A stretch of 34,229 nucleotides of DNA. Origin: Sulfurovaceae bacterium (GTDB taxonomy: Bacteria > Campylobacterota > Campylobacteria > Campylobacterales > Sulfurovaceae). Made by a program: the position numbers and the translations under genes. The notes beneath the pieces are model-generated. The model made no database searches and was not told where the DNA came from. It saw only the letters and a list, made by a program, of their open reading frames with translations. Where the stretch lies: the NCBI GenBank assembly GCA_016744805.1, contig JADGDQ010000024.1, positions 1 through 34,229 of the forward strand, written 5' to 3'. Every line of letters starts with the position of its first letter. The first letter of the stretch is position 1. Below are positions 14,199 to 23,481 of the stretch, piece by piece.

Positions 14199-17183
14199 CT
14201 ACTTCCCCCGCAAATACCCCATAGCAGTAGCGATCAGATCATCGTCATCTTTACTCGGTGATTTTATAACCACTCTCTCTCTGCCCTCTTCTATAAACTC
14301 TATAAATACATTCTGCTCATAGCTTGATACTTTACTTATGCCTTGCTCTTTGGCTAAGACTTTCATCACTATGACATCTATAAACTGTCTCGTGATAGTA
14401 TCTAGCTTGCCAAATCTATCGGCTATTTCTGTTTCTATTTCGTAGACTTCTCCTACACTTTCGCAGAGGGATAATCGGCGGTAGAGTTCTAGTCTTAATC
14501 TATCTTCGCTAATAAGGTCTTCGTTGAGGTAGGCATCTATGCTTAATTTCATATCTACGCTTTTTTCTTGGGCTTGTTGTTTGCCACTGAGTTCTCGGAT
14601 GGTATCTTCTAGCATTCGTAAGTAGAGGGAATAGCCTATCTGTTTGATATGACCGCTTTGGGCTTCTCCTATGATGTTTCCACCTCCACGGATTTCTAGG
14701 TCGTGAAAGGCTAATACTGCTCCACTTCCTAGCTGTGAGTGTGATTCTAGGGCTAATAATCGGCGTTTGGCATTGTCGGTGAGTTGCTCTTTGTCTTCTA
14801 CTATAAAGTAGCCATAACCCTCTTTGCCTCCTCTGCCTACGCGTCCACGCAATTGGTGTAAGTCTGCTATACCAAAGTTATCTGCTCCATCAACTATCAT
14901 TGTATTAGCATGAGGCATATGTATACCTGATTCCACTATGGAAGTAGACAAGAGCAAATCATACTCACCAGCCTCAAAGAGCATCATCTCATTTTCGGTT
15001 TGTACGGCAGATATTTGTGAATGCAAAACAGCTATACGAAGCTTTGGCAAGATGACAAGTAGCTCTTTTCTTTTTTCTTCTATTCCTGCAATGGAGTTGT
15101 AGACATAAAATATTTGCCCTCCTCTACGAATCTCTCTGCTTATGGCTTCTTTGATAACTTTCTCATCATAACTCTTGACAAAAGTCCGTACTCCTTGGCG
15201 TTCGGTTGGTGGAGTGAGTATTTCAGAAAAGGTCTTTATCTGTGAAAGAGCAAGGTTGAGGCTTCTTGGTATTGGTGTGGCACTCATACTTAGCAGATGC
15301 GTATCTACAGAAATCTCTTTGAGCGTCTCTTTTTGTTTGACCCCAAATTTATGCTCTTCATCAATAATAACAAAAGCTAATTTATCAAATTTGGCTTTGA
15401 GTAAAGTGTGTGTGCCAACTACCATATCTATTGAGCCATCAGCCAAACCTGCTAAAGTAATTCTCTTCTCTTTGGCAGAGCTAAATCTATCAAGCTTGGC
15501 TATAGTCATCTCATATTTATCAAATCGTTCTTTTAGACTCTTGAAATGTTGAGAACTCAAAAGTGTAGTTGGAGCTATCATCATCGCTTGGTAGCCGTTT
15601 TTGACAGCGACCCACATCCCATTCATCGCTACCTCTGTCTTGCCAAAGCCCACATCCGCAGAAAGTAACCTATCCATCATCCGCCCACTACTCATATCCG
15701 CTAACATATCTGTGATGGCTAATTCTTGGTCTTCGGTGTGTAAGAACCCTGCCTCACTCATAAAGATGGCGTGTTCTTCTTGTGGGAGTGTAAACTTGAT
15801 ACCCTTTTGGAGGTGTCGCTGTGCAGAGAGGTTAATGATTTGCGATGCGATAGCAAAGAGCTTCTCGCGAACCTTGCCTTTGAGCCGTTTGAAACTTGCT
15901 TTGCCTAGCTTGTCGAGTGCTGGTAATGCTCCACCCTCTGCCACATATCTATCTATCACTTCAAGGTTTTCCACAGGTACAAGCAAAGAGTCTTCGTTTT
16001 GGTAATTGATAACCACAAACTCTCTCGTAGAGCCTAGTATCTCTCTTTTTTCTATCGCCCTGAAGAGTCCTACACCGTGGTTCTCATGCACTACGAAATC
16101 CCCCGGTTTAAGCTCATCCAATATGATAGAGGCTTTTTTGACTCGCTTCTTTTTGATTGGTTTGTTGAGGGAGATGATAAGCCTATCAGAGCCTAAAATA
16201 TTAACTATTCCTTCTTGATAAACAAACTCCAAGCCCTCAAAAAAGTCTAGTTCACTCCCTCTAACAATACTCTCATTTCTAGCAATAATAGTAATCTTTT
16301 TGTCTTTGTGCGATGCCAAAAGAGCATTAGGTTTGATGACTTCTAAATCTCTATATTTTGTAGCAGGAGAAATAACTTTTGAGGGGAGCGTATCTCTTGG
16401 CACAAGAGGCGTATCAAGGCTATATATCTCTTCTATCTCTTCATCAAGATTAGATGCTAATGCTGTCTCAAAAAGAGGAAAATAAGGCGTAGAAAGTTCC
16501 TCTAAATGCCACAAACCCAAACTATCTATATCTTTGGTAAAAGAGTCATGATGGCTCATTTGTGTTCGTAGTTTCCATGCCTCATATTGCTTGGATTCAA
16601 GAGCCAAATAAGTAGGAATAATATGCAACTCTTCAAGTTCTTCAGGAAAACTTTTTTGAGTATTCTCATCATAATTACGAATACTCTCTACCTCTTCATC
16701 AAAAAGACTGATTCTATAAGGCTTTTCACAATTTATAGGAAAAATATCAATAATATCCCCACGAAACGAAACCTCACCCTTTTGTGAAGCAATATCCACA
16801 AAATGATAGCCCCAATGATATAACTCATCTTTAAAAATTCCAAGCTTTATTGTATCCCCAAACTCTACTCTTTGACTCTGAAAAAATTCAACTTTGGGCA
16901 AAGGCAATAACATAGTCCGCAAAGGAGCAACAAGCAGAGTTTTTTCTGAACTTTTATAATATTCTCCAAGCGTAGAAAGCAGAGCATAAATCTCTTCTTG
17001 ATACGCCCTCAAATCCTCCCCTACACTCACGCGAATATCTGGCAAGGTATAGACATTATACGCAAGTAGCGATGCCACATCACGCACAGACATAGCCTCT
17101 TTGTCATCTTTGGCTAGTATAAGCAGTGGTTTATCTGCTTGGGGTTTATCTAGTAGGTATTCGTATATATTACTTTGGTACAT
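14199..17183 (-). CDS. mfd: Transcription-repair coupling factor Mfd
   Basis: Mfd displaces stalled RNA polymerase from DNA lesions and recruits UvrA. The 994-residue protein has a UvrB-like N-terminal region without an intact Walker A, a CarD-like RNA-polymerase-interaction domain (356-410, PGDFVVHENHGVGLF), and a RecG-like translocase with Walker A DVGFGKTE (510-517), the DEEH box (608-611), SMSATPIPRSL and QLRGRVGRG (777-785), then the TRCF C-terminal domain. It is about 150 residues shorter than E. coli Mfd, which is usual in Campylobacterota. The start ATG has only a weak AAAGAAA upstream. The restriction operon lies directly upstream, 42 bases away, on the same strand. Confidence 0.95.
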   Translation of the reverse strand: MYQSNIYEYLLDKPQADKPLLILAKDDKEAMSVRDVASLLAYNVYTLPDIRVSVGEDLRAYQEEIYALLSTLGEYYKSSEKTLLVAPLRTMLLPLPKVEFFQSQRVEFGDTIKLGIFKDELYHWGYHFVDIASQKGEVSFRGDIIDIFPINCEKPYRISLFDEEVESIRNYDENTQKSFPEELEELHIIPTYLALESKQYEAWKLRTQMSHHDSFTKDIDSLGLWHLEELSTPYFPLFETALASNLDEEIEEIYSLDTPLVPRDTLPSKVISPATKYRDLEVIKPNALLASHKDKKITIIARNESIVRGSELDFFEGLEFVYQEGIVNILGSDRLIISLNKPIKKKRVKKASIILDELKPGDFVVHENHGVGLFRAIEKREILGSTREFVVINYQNEDSLLVPVENLEVIDRYVAEGGALPALDKLGKASFKRLKGKVREKLFAIASQIINLSAQRHLQKGIKFTLPQEEHAIFMSEAGFLHTEDQELAITDMLADMSSGRMMDRLLSADVGFGKTEVAMNGMWVAVKNGYQAMMIAPTTLLSSQHFKSLKERFDKYEMTIAKLDRFSSAKEKRITLAGLADGSIDMVVGTHTLLKAKFDKLAFVIIDEEHKFGVKQKETLKEISVDTHLLSMSATPIPRSLNLALSQIKTFSEILTPPTERQGVRTFVKSYDEKVIKEAISREIRRGGQIFYVYNSIAGIEEKRKELLVILPKLRIAVLHSQISAVQTENEMMLFEAGEYDLLLSTSIVESGIHMPHANTMIVDGADNFGIADLHQLRGRVGRGGKEGYGYFIVEDKEQLTDNAKRRLLALESHSQLGSGAVLAFHDLEIRGGGNIIGEAQSGHIKQIGYSLYLRMLEDTIRELSGKQQAQEKSVDMKLSIDAYLNEDLISEDRLRLELYRRLSLCESVGEVYEIETEIADRFGKLDTITRQFIDVIVMKVLAKEQGISKVSSYEQNVFIEFIEEGRERVVIKSPSKDDDDLIATAMGYLRGK

Positions 17184-17225
17184 TTGGTTTCTTTTTATAT
17201 GAATGATTTAACATGAGACTTAAAA

Positions 17226-18329
17226 TTATTTTTTTCCTACTTTTAATACATACTCAAAATCTTCCATAGAATATAAATTTGGAAATTTTTGAATAGATTG
17301 ATACTTTGCATCAAGGCATATTTCTTGATACTCTCTATCAATAATTCTAGTATTATTGTTAGGATGTGCTTTTGTAAAATGTTGTGTAGCCGTTAAAAGA
17401 ATTAAGTTCTCTAAATAAGAATCAATACTAGGAAATTCTGACTGCATAAATATATGATGAATTTGTGTTGCCTCACCATAAGAAAATTCATCTTGAACTT
17501 CACTATCTGGAGAATGATATTTTTTTATTAGTTTTTTTGCTTTTTGAAGAGAATATTTTTGAAGAGCAACAACTTTACTATCTGTTTGACTCTCATAAAA
17601 CTCTTTTCTTGTTTCACCTTTAGATTTATCTACATCTCTCCAATTAACCCTATTATAAAATAACTCATCAAGTGTAATAGGTGTTTTAGAGAAATAACCT
17701 TTTCGTGTACCACATTTTTTATACTTAAATGCCAGTGGATTTAATATTTTTGTAAATATTCTTCTTACTTCTGTAGCACCATTTATTGCTGTATTATCAA
17801 TAATAAACTCAGTATATTGTTGTTTAAGAATATTAAAACTTTTTTTTGTTTGTAAATCAAAAAAATCATTAAATAGATACAAAATACCACTATCACTAAG
17901 AACTTTTTCTAAATATATTTGCAAAAAGACTAAAGCATTTCTTTCTCTAATAGCTATATATTCTAATATCTCTCTATTTTTAACACTAAAAAATATTTTA
18001 TTACCTACTTTATATTCAGATAATATTTGGGCATAAGCTAAAGCTTTTAAGGGTTGTTGAAATATTTTATCATACTCATTTTGTGCTTTTGAATCAAAGA
18101 CATCAGGCTTATTAAAAATCTCTTTAATGTTTTCATTTGAGTATTCAAAGTTCCAAATATCTTTAGAGGTAAACTCAGTTTGTCTTATTTGCTCTAAAAA
18201 CTCAATAACACAATCAGAAATAATAGCTAAAATATCAGGTGTGACTTTTTGGTCTATAAATCTTGCATTGTTAGTTTTTATAATATCAAAATCAAATTGA
18301 ACTAAGTAATTCTCTATTTTATGTCGCAT
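17226..18329 (-). CDS. HNH-type restriction endonuclease (predicted)
   Basis: This 367-residue protein has an HNH nuclease core near its C-terminus: I290-H-H292-I followed by N308-L and H317, with H322-P after it; no zinc-binding CxxC pair is present. The N-terminal 220 residues are unrecognised and probably carry DNA recognition. Its ATG overlaps the methyltransferase gene by 11 bases (18319-18329), the normal pattern for a restriction-modification pair. It would cut DNA not protected by the fused methyltransferase. HNH-type cutters with a partner that methylates both C and A are known among type IIS systems, so a type IIS enzyme is a reasonable guess. The gene is A+T-rich compared with neighbouring mfd. 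Confidence 0.75.
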   Translation of the reverse strand: MRHKIENYLVQFDFDIIKTNNARFIDQKVTPDILAIISDCVIEFLEQIRQTEFTSKDIWNFEYSNENIKEIFNKPDVFDSKAQNEYDKIFQQPLKALAYAQILSEYKVGNKIFFSVKNREILEYIAIRERNALVFLQIYLEKVLSDSGILYLFNDFFDLQTKKSFNILKQQYTEFIIDNTAINGATEVRRIFTKILNPLAFKYKKCGTRKGYFSKTPITLDELFYNRVNWRDVDKSKGETRKEFYESQTDSKVVALQKYSLQKAKKLIKKYHSPDSEVQDEFSYGEATQIHHIFMQSEFPSIDSYLENLILLTATQHFTKAHPNNNTRIIDREYQEICLDAKYQSIQKFPNLYSMEDFEYVLKVGKK

Positions 18330-20880
18330 ATTCTTCCTTTAATAGCCCAAAAAATTGAACCGAGTTATTATCTATATTTAATGAGCGTGTTCCTCTATTT
18401 CTTGCTATCTTATAATACTCTGTAAACTCTTCGCTACTATAATACTCTAAATGATTAGAGATAATATCTATATTATCTTTAGGTTTTAGTAGTGCCACAG
18501 AACCATCTACTATACTATCTTTAGGTAAAAATGTAGCCCTTGGATAGTATGTCAAATTTGGTATAAGTATTATATCTTTTTGATTTAAATATTTAGATAC
18601 GACAAAATTATCAATATCATTGATAAAACAATCATACCCCTCTATATCCTTTATACTATTATTAGCTATATTTCTTGATTTCAATACTCTAATATTACCA
18701 CTATCTTTTGTATGTTTTTTAGTAATCTGTCTATCTCTAAAGCTCTCAAAAATATCAAGCTCCATCTTAGCTACAACACTATCAAAAAAACTATTTCTAT
18801 AGATCAGCCAATACGGAAATTCTTTTGAAAAAATATAATCTTTATTTTGATATACTATATCATTTGTAATATAACTCTCTACTCTGATTTTTTCAAACTT
18901 TTCTTTTTTATAAGTATCTAATAAAAAACTAATTGTCTCTATTTTAACACCTTTAAAAGCTTTTTCACCATAGTCTGTTATGGAGTGTAAGTTATTGTTT
19001 TCTAATATCTCTCTTGTTTTGTTAAATTCAGGTGAGTTAATTAAACTTTTTGGAACTATCAACGATATATATTTAGATATTTTTATAGACTTTTCAATAA
19101 AAAATGAGAATAGATTATTTGTATTTTTATTATCACAACTTGATTTATATCTATCTAGTAAAGTCTTATTATTTATCACTTTACCATAAGGTGGGTTTCC
19201 TACTATTAAATCATATTGATATCGGTTTTCCCATAGTAAAAAGTCTGCATTGATGAAATTTATAGTAAAGTTTTTTGGTACTTTAGTTTTATCTAATAAT
19301 ATTTGTAATGTATTTAGAGAGTTATTATCTATATCAACAATATCTAATATCACATTTTTTATATCTTGATACTCTTTAAATATTTGAGGTAAGAAATTTC
19401 CTATTCCAACTGAGGGTTCTAAAATTTTAATTACCTTTTTACCTTTAAACGATGGTAATTTACTTATAGCATTAAAAACTATATCTTCTCTTGTAAAATA
19501 TGCTTTTGTTTGTTTTCTTTTTATATTTGCAAGTTCGGCGATATTGTAAAGAGTATTTAGACTATATTTATCTTCATTATTTTTTATAAAGTTTCTTAAA
19601 GTATCTATCTCTTCAAGATTATATTTTTCTATAATTTTAGTTATTTCATTAATAGATAAAACTTTATGAGATAAAACTTTTTTTATATTGTGAGAAATAG
19701 TATCAAATATCTTTGTTGGAACTGCTTCACCAATGCAGTGTCTTATATTTAACTCTTCTTGCTTTAGATACTTTTTTTTCTCTTCATTAGATAAACTATT
19801 GAGTATTTTAAAATCAATATTTGACCATTTGAAAGTATGAGGAATACTCATCATTTTCATTAACTCTCTAATAGAAAAAACTCTATTATCGCAGGGGTGT
19901 ATGGTACTTTGACTAGCTAAAATATCATTTCTTGTATGAATACAAGGAGCAACTCTATCCCAATACCATCTTGAGTATTTATCCCCATTTTTATTTTTAT
20001 TAAATACTACTTTTCCATCTTTTATCTGATGTGGTATTCTAAAATCTTCTATATTGTCAAATGCCGATTGTCCCTCTTTAATATTTTCTATCCAAGGTAG
20101 CATTTTGGTATCAAACTTTCTATAAGAGTGATAAATATCATCTTTATCTATCTCTCCCATAGTTTCTAATGATGGTAAATTACCAATAAGAGTTCTTAAA
20201 GTTTTAGGTTTTTGTTGTGATGGAAAAAGTGTATAGGGGCTTATGTTTAGCAAATCTTTTCTCACTCCAATAACTAAGGTTCTTGTCCTACTTGATTCTG
20301 CACCATACTCTTTAAAGTTTATCACTCGTGATAATATATTATATTTACCACCTAAATTTAAATCTATAGCCTCACCAATTGTTTTATCTACATTATCAAT
20401 ATCTGTACAAATAGTATTAAGAAAAGCTCTTACATTTTCAAAAATAAAAAATTTTGGGCTAATATTTGCAACCATTTTAATAGACTCAACAACTAAAGAA
20501 TTTCTCTTTATTTCATGATTGGTTTTTTTATGGTTAGCTACAGACATTCCTTGACAAGGTGGAGTAGCAATTAATACATCTAAATCTGTAATTTTATTAA
20601 TTTCTAACTCTTTATAAATTTTATCTTGAACACCTTTTTGTGATAAATCACCTTGGATATATCCACTCTCTAATCTACATTTGTTATTATATTGTTGTAT
20701 TCTAATTCTTTTCTCTAAATACTCATTGGTAGCAATACATCTAAAGCCTTGTTGTTTAAATCCATAACAACCAACTCCAGCACTACTAAAAAGCGAAATA
20801 TATGTTAATTGTTTTATACTCTTCCCTTTTGATTTAGAAAGTGTTTCGTCTTTATACTCAAATAGACTAGGTGTATGCAT
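18319..20880 (-). CDS. Fused DNA methyltransferase: N-terminal 5-cytosine and C-terminal N6-adenine domains
   Basis: The 853-residue protein carries two methyltransferases. Residues 28-400 form a Dcm-type enzyme: motif I FSSAGVG (31-37), PPCQG with catalytic C109, ENV (148-150), R-T-R (198-200) and IGEAVP (383-388). Residues 455-853 form an N6-adenine enzyme of gamma type: EPSVGIG (488-494) and NPPY (562-565), followed by a target-recognition region near LKSRNIANNS. Fusing both suggests a non-palindromic site, each strand modified on a different base. It is cotranscribed with the overlapping HNH nuclease. GAGAG precedes the ATG; TATAAT at 20903-20908 may be the promoter. Base composition suggests transfer. 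Confidence 0.92.
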   Translation of the reverse strand: MHTPSLFEYKDETLSKSKGKSIKQLTYISLFSSAGVGCYGFKQQGFRCIATNEYLEKRIRIQQYNNKCRLESGYIQGDLSQKGVQDKIYKELEINKITDLDVLIATPPCQGMSVANHKKTNHEIKRNSLVVESIKMVANISPKFFIFENVRAFLNTICTDIDNVDKTIGEAIDLNLGGKYNILSRVINFKEYGAESSRTRTLVIGVRKDLLNISPYTLFPSQQKPKTLRTLIGNLPSLETMGEIDKDDIYHSYRKFDTKMLPWIENIKEGQSAFDNIEDFRIPHQIKDGKVVFNKNKNGDKYSRWYWDRVAPCIHTRNDILASQSTIHPCDNRVFSIRELMKMMSIPHTFKWSNIDFKILNSLSNEEKKKYLKQEELNIRHCIGEAVPTKIFDTISHNIKKVLSHKVLSINEITKIIEKYNLEEIDTLRNFIKNNEDKYSLNTLYNIAELANIKRKQTKAYFTREDIVFNAISKLPSFKGKKVIKILEPSVGIGNFLPQIFKEYQDIKNVILDIVDIDNNSLNTLQILLDKTKVPKNFTINFINADFLLWENRYQYDLIVGNPPYGKVINNKTLLDRYKSSCDNKNTNNLFSFFIEKSIKISKYISLIVPKSLINSPEFNKTREILENNNLHSITDYGEKAFKGVKIETISFLLDTYKKEKFEKIRVESYITNDIVYQNKDYIFSKEFPYWLIYRNSFFDSVVAKMELDIFESFRDRQITKKHTKDSGNIRVLKSRNIANNSIKDIEGYDCFINDIDNFVVSKYLNQKDIILIPNLTYYPRATFLPKDSIVDGSVALLKPKDNIDIISNHLEYYSSEEFTEYYKIARNRGTRSLNIDNNSVQFFGLLKEEYAT

Positions 20881-20902
20881 ATCATCTCTCTTTATATTTA
20901 AA

Positions 20903-20908
20903 ATTATA
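20903..20908 (-). promoter_or_regulatory. -10 element for the restriction-modification operon
   Basis: TATAAT on the minus strand lies 22 bases before the methyltransferase ATG at 20880, inside a very A+T-rich stretch. No -35 box is visible. Confidence 0.4.
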
Positions 20909-20991
20909 ACTTTTAAAATTTGTGTAAGTTGATTAATATTTCATTTTGCCATATTATAGCTAAGCCACATAAAATATTTATAGTTTTAAAA

Positions 20992-21192
20992 CTAGATTTG
21001 AAATCTCAACAGATGACTACCATACTCTTCATCATAAACATCAATTAGGTATCCGTCATGATTATTTCTAACCCAAACTAATTCTTGGATAGATAGAAAA
21101 TAGCCATACCAATATTTGTTTCCATTTAGCAACTTTAATCTCTTGTTATCTATGGCTTTTTTTATCTTTTGTTCTAACTTGATGATATTCAT
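20992..21192 (-). CDS. Small protein of unknown function upstream of the methyltransferase
   Basis: This 66-residue protein is not recognised. The N-terminal third is lysine-rich and helical (LEQKIKKAIDNKRLKLL); the rest is aromatic and strand-like (YWYGYFLSIQELVWVRNN, DVYDEEYGSHLLRF). It has no helix-turn-helix, so it is not an obvious restriction controller protein. The ATG starts one base after the stop codon of another short ORF on the same strand (21194-21268), which suggests coupled translation. It may be a real accessory gene of the restriction locus or the remains of one. Confidence 0.5.
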   Translation of the reverse strand: MNIIKLEQKIKKAIDNKRLKLLNGNKYWYGYFLSIQELVWVRNNHDGYLIDVYDEEYGSHLLRFQI

Positions 21193-21193
21193 T

Positions 21194-21268
21194 TTAATAG
21201 CTTTTTTGAGAAGTATTTGCTGTGTCTTTTTTAGGGGTAAATCCTAAATAAGTGATAAAGTTTTTCAT
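21194..21268 (-). pseudogene. Truncated N-terminus of a possible restriction/DNA-methylase gene
   Basis: An ATG preceded by AGGGTGA opens a 24-codon frame, MKNFITYLGFTPKKDTANTS and four more residues, ending in TAA. The opening 'MKNF..YLGFTPK..' reminds me of the first residues of large DNA-methylase/restriction proteins in Campylobacterota, but this is from memory and unverified. Either it is the stump of such a gene, displaced by the present system, or it is a short leader for the 66-residue protein that starts one base later. Confidence 0.35.
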
Positions 21269-21362
21269 TAGTAATTCACCCTAATTTTTAGTTATATTTT
21301 AGCTAAAAAACACAAAAGATACTCTTTATTTTTTCATTATTCTAGCTTTTTGTTCCATACGA

Positions 21363-21368
21363 TATAAT
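21363..21368 (+). promoter_or_regulatory. -10 element for ubiE-xseA
   Basis: TATAAT preceded by a T-rich stretch (21326-21355) fits the sigma-70 promoter style of Campylobacterota, which often lacks a -35 box. The predicted RNA start near 21375 places the ATG at 21381 too close to the 5' end and favours a start at 21402. Confidence 0.6.
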
Positions 21369-21401
21369 ATCATTTATAAGATGATAGGAGTTATGAAAAT
21401 A

Positions 21402-22139
21402 ATGGATAATACTACAATAGAAAATCAGAAAATAAAACAGGATAAAATCGTTACGATGTTTGATGATATTGCATCAACTTATGATTTAGCAAATCGTGTG
21501 CTTAGTTTTGGGATAGATAAGCAGTGGCGTAAAAAGGGGTGTCATAAGGCGTATGATATTTTGGATAGTAAAGAGCTAACGCAGGTGACGGATGTGGCTA
21601 CAGGTACTGGGGATTTACTGCTCTATTGGAGAGATATTGCTCTGCAACGAGGTATTGGTATTGATAAGTTTGTGGGGGTTGACCCCTCTGTGGGGATGCT
21701 AGATGTGGCTAAGACCAAAGTGGATTTTGCAGAGTTTATAGAGGGCAAAGCTCAAGAGCTTCCTATAGAGGATGCAAGTACTGATATTATCTCTATCTCT
21801 TATGGTATTCGTAATGTGGTAGATAGAGTCCAAGCCCTAGAGGAGTTTCATAGAGCCTTAAAATCAGGTGGAATAGTGGTAATATTAGAATTTACCAAAC
21901 AAGATAGAAGTGGTGTGGTAGATAAGGTAGTGGATTTTGGGATGAAAAAGGTACTCCCTAGAGTGGGTGGTATCATCTCTAAAAATTATGAAGCCTATAA
22001 GTATCTTCCTGACTCTATTGAGGAGTTTTTAACTACAGAGATGCTCTCTAAGGAGCTTGAAGAGGCAGGGTTTGAGATGAAGTATACCAAGTCATTTTCT
22101 ATGGGTATCTCTACGCTTCTTGTGGCTCAAAAAAAGTAG
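21402..22139 (+). CDS. ubiE: Demethylmenaquinone/ubiquinone C-methyltransferase UbiE (MenG)
   Basis: The enzyme methylates the quinone ring, here probably demethylmenaquinone, because this phylum uses menaquinones. The family motifs are MFDDIASTYDLANRVLSFGID near the N-terminus, the SAM-binding DVATGTGDLL and the later SYGIRNVVD. Start choice: ATGs lie at 21381, 21393 and 21402. The GGAG at 21387-21390 can only serve 21402, and the promoter -10 at 21363-21368 makes 21381 unlikely; the downstream start gives 245 residues. xseA follows after 10 bases. The ubiE-xseA order is also found in Campylobacter. Confidence 0.93.
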   Translation: MDNTTIENQKIKQDKIVTMFDDIASTYDLANRVLSFGIDKQWRKKGCHKAYDILDSKELTQVTDVATGTGDLLLYWRDIALQRGIGIDKFVGVDPSVGMLDVAKTKVDFAEFIEGKAQELPIEDASTDIISISYGIRNVVDRVQALEEFHRALKSGGIVVILEFTKQDRSGVVDKVVDFGMKKVLPRVGGIISKNYEAYKYLPDSIEEFLTTEMLSKELEEAGFEMKYTKSFSMGISTLLVAQKK

Positions 22140-22149
22140 TTAATCTATT

Positions 22150-23409
22150 ATGAGTAGTGCTATGATGAGTGTAAACTCCCTAAATATCAAAATTAAGTCT
22201 CTGCTAGAGGCTACCTTTATGCATATTAGAGTCCAAGGAGAGATAGCCTCTGTGACTTACCATCAGGCGAGTGGACATCTCTATTTTTCTATCAAAGATG
22301 ATAAGAGTTCTATCAAGTGTGTGATGTTTCGCTCGAATGCTCAAAGATTGAAGTTCAAACTCCAAAAAGGGACACAGATTGTGGTAGAAGGTTCTGTGGG
22401 GGTCTATACTCCACGAGGTGAGTATCAATTTTATGCGGTGCATATAGAACCCTTTGGAGTAGGGGCATTGGCATTAGCCTATCAACAGCTCAAAGAGAAG
22501 CTTGATGCCAAAGGATATTTTTTACAAGAGAACAAAAAAATTATTCCCAAAAATATCCAAAAATTAGCCCTTGTTACTGCCAAAAATAGTGCAGGACTCC
22601 ATGATATGATTACGATTATTCAAAAAAGATACCCTCTTGTAGAGGTGACTATTGTAGATACTCTTGTCCAAGGAAATTTAGCACCCAATCAGATAGCCCA
22701 AGCACTCTATTATGCAGACAGGCTACATGTTGATGCTATTATTGTAGGTCGAGGTGGAGGGAGTGTGGAGGATTTGTGGGCATTTAATGAAGAGGTGGTA
22801 GCAGATGCTATTTTTGCTCTACACACACCAGTAGTAAGTGCGGTAGGGCATGAGATAGATACGCTTATTTCAGATTTTGTAGCAGACCTAAGGGCTCCTA
22901 CTCCTAGTTCGGCTATAGAGATGATTTTGCCTGATAAACAAGAGATACTTTATGGATTAGGAGAGTTAGAGTCACGATACAAAGCACAGATACAAACTAT
23001 ACTCTATCACAAAACTCAAGCCTTACAGTACAATAGTCTCTCTTTGAGGAGATTTTCAATTAAGAATCGTTTGGAAGATATAAGCGTGACATTTAAGCGT
23101 ATGAGTGAAGAGTATCAACGGATAATGCGTTACAAAATGATACAGTTTAGTACATATCTTCCTCTAATCCATAGAGATTTCAAACAATCCATAGATACTT
23201 CACTTAAACAAAAAATAATAAAACAAAATACTCTTTTAGAGCAATATAAGCAGAGTAATCCTAGAAATCAGCTCAAAGATGGATGGGCAAAGGTATCTGT
23301 GGATGCTAAAAATATAAGTTTAAAATCTATAATGATAGAGGATAAGTTTATATTAGAAGATGCAAATACAAAAATTGAAGCTATTTGTTTGCATAAAAGT
23401 ACTATTTAG
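22150..23409 (+). CDS. xseA: Exodeoxyribonuclease VII large subunit
   Basis: XseA is the large subunit of exonuclease VII, which degrades single-stranded DNA to oligonucleotides. The N-terminal OB-fold (IRVQGEIASVTYHQASGHLYFSIKD) is followed by the catalytic region with GRGGGSVEDLWAFNEE, VGHEIDT and DLRAPTPSSA, then a long coiled C-terminal part. The 419-residue length is normal. No xseB is adjacent. No clear Shine-Dalgarno precedes the ATG at 22150; alternative ATGs lie at codons 5 and 6. It is cotranscribed with ubiE. Confidence 0.93.
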   Translation: MSSAMMSVNSLNIKIKSLLEATFMHIRVQGEIASVTYHQASGHLYFSIKDDKSSIKCVMFRSNAQRLKFKLQKGTQIVVEGSVGVYTPRGEYQFYAVHIEPFGVGALALAYQQLKEKLDAKGYFLQENKKIIPKNIQKLALVTAKNSAGLHDMITIIQKRYPLVEVTIVDTLVQGNLAPNQIAQALYYADRLHVDAIIVGRGGGSVEDLWAFNEEVVADAIFALHTPVVSAVGHEIDTLISDFVADLRAPTPSSAIEMILPDKQEILYGLGELESRYKAQIQTILYHKTQALQYNSLSLRRFSIKNRLEDISVTFKRMSEEYQRIMRYKMIQFSTYLPLIHRDFKQSIDTSLKQKIIKQNTLLEQYKQSNPRNQLKDGWAKVSVDAKNISLKSIMIEDKFILEDANTKIEAICLHKSTI

Positions 23410-23444
23410 CCTCTGTGGTGGTGCTTTCTTAACTTTAAGATAGG

Positions 23445-23450
23445 TATAAT
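23445..23450 (+). promoter_or_regulatory. -10 element for the tandem GGDEF-EAL genes
   Basis: TATAAT lies 32 bases before the ATG at 23482 and overlaps an in-frame ATG at 23449, which therefore cannot be the start on RNA made from this promoter. AAAGGTGG follows as the Shine-Dalgarno. Confidence 0.5.
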
Positions 23451-23481
23451 GAAAGTCTACATTTTTAAAGGTGGACGAATA

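Noticed and set aside
17226-21268. Prophage or transposon carrying the restriction genes.
   Set aside because: No integrase, transposase, structural phage gene, terminal inverted repeat or target duplication was seen.
23449-23481. Upstream ATG that would add 11 residues to the first GGDEF-EAL protein.
   Set aside because: It overlaps the TATAAT promoter element, and the next ATG has a good Shine-Dalgarno and begins directly with the membrane helix.
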